DNA from: an uncultured Bulleidia sp.
Lineage (GTDB): Bacteria > Bacillota_I > Bacilli_A > Erysipelotrichales > Erysipelotrichaceae
DNA length: 32,623 nucleotides
Assembly (NCBI GenBank): GCA_934754415.1
Contig: CAKVIS010000018.1
Span: 1-32,623 of the forward strand
Reading direction: 5' to 3'
Part shown: piece after piece, positions 32,531-32,623 of the stretch
Numbering within the stretch: the stretch's first letter is position 1
Layout: each line of letters begins with the position of its first letter
Notes under the pieces: model-generated
Databases searched by the model: none
The model's input: the letters and a program-made list of their open reading frames with translations, nothing else
What the model was told of the DNA's origin: nothing
Made by a program: the position numbers and the translations under genes

Positions 32531-32623
32531 ATGGCTTTTATAAAATCCCAAAAACTTGTTCGTGATGGTACCGGAAACATAGTTAGTGGTTCTGCAGCAA
32601 TTATTGATACCAAGTATGGTGAT
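32531..32623 (+). CDS. N-terminus of an unidentified gene, cut by the window end
   Basis: ATG 32531 has GAGGAGG about seven bases upstream and opens a frame of 31 codons to the end of the window, starting MAFIKSQKLVRDGTGNIVSG. The sequence is vaguely like the beginning of some IS4/IS1634-type transposases, but this is a weak impression from a short piece. The inverted repeat upstream would fit either a mobile element or a regulated gene. Confidence 0.5.
   Translation, partial: MAFIKSQKLVRDGTGNIVSGSAAIIDTKYGD

Noticed and set aside
1..32623. CRISPR array, rRNA or tRNA genes
   Set aside because: No spaced direct repeats, cloverleaf arms or rRNA-like stretches were seen on either strand by eye.

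Overview
The window looks like a chromosomal stretch of a low-GC Bacillota (Firmicutes) gut-type anaerobe, perhaps Erysipelotrichia-like. The clues are AGGAGG-type ribosome binding sites, a cellobiose/lactose-type PTS permease, a COG2509 flavoprotein, a DUF5688 protein, a YoaP-like protein and several decayed IS200/IS605 and IS110 elements. The lineage is inferred from gene content; no rRNA or other marker gene is present.

Layout. 1-1590: an IS200/IS605-family unit made of the tail of an unknown upstream gene, a TnpB gene with a one-base frameshift near its N-terminus, and a structured right end that probably encodes the omega RNA. 1595-7507: a carbohydrate locus with a LacI-type regulator, a PTS EIIC permease without EIIA/EIIB, an intracellular GH5 glycosidase and a GH78-like glycosidase. 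7510-8964: a DUF454 membrane protein behind a strong promoter and a structured leader, then a DUF5688 protein. 8965-11076: accessory debris, with an XRE regulator fragment (start codon apparently ATA), an IS110 recombinase cut off after its catalytic domain, the tail of a broken gene, a cysteine-rich protein and an ElaA-like acetyltransferase. 11077-13854: a large PLD nuclease / SF2 helicase / DUF3427-type protein.

13858-19704: aspartate-family amino-acid synthesis. hom, an aspartate kinase gene and asd form a tightly overlapping minus-strand operon, divergent from thrC-thrB on the plus strand. Together they cover aspartate to threonine. A 0.5-kb internally deleted IS200/IS605-type element abuts the thrB stop codon. 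20268-22869: a COG2509 flavoprotein that may be translated from a leaderless mRNA, then the remains of a divergent flavoprotein / MerR regulator pair whose shared 5' ends were removed by one deletion. 22906-28256: a PAP2 phosphatase, an unknown protein, and a minus-strand operon of a PreP-like M16 peptidase and a rhodanese-TtcA fusion.

28575-31954: a flavin reductase, then a protein joining a lactose/cellobiose-type PTS EIIB domain to a degenerate ROK sugar-kinase fold, followed by two GNAT proteins. The EIIB-ROK protein is the most unusual gene here: it has the phospho-acceptor cysteine of EIIB and the NDAN aspartate of ROK proteins but lacks the ROK zinc motif and a clear phosphate-binding loop. 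This suggests a PTS-linked sensor or an unusual kinase. The window ends with a minus-strand protein of unknown function and the first 31 codons of a plus-strand gene behind a perfect inverted repeat.
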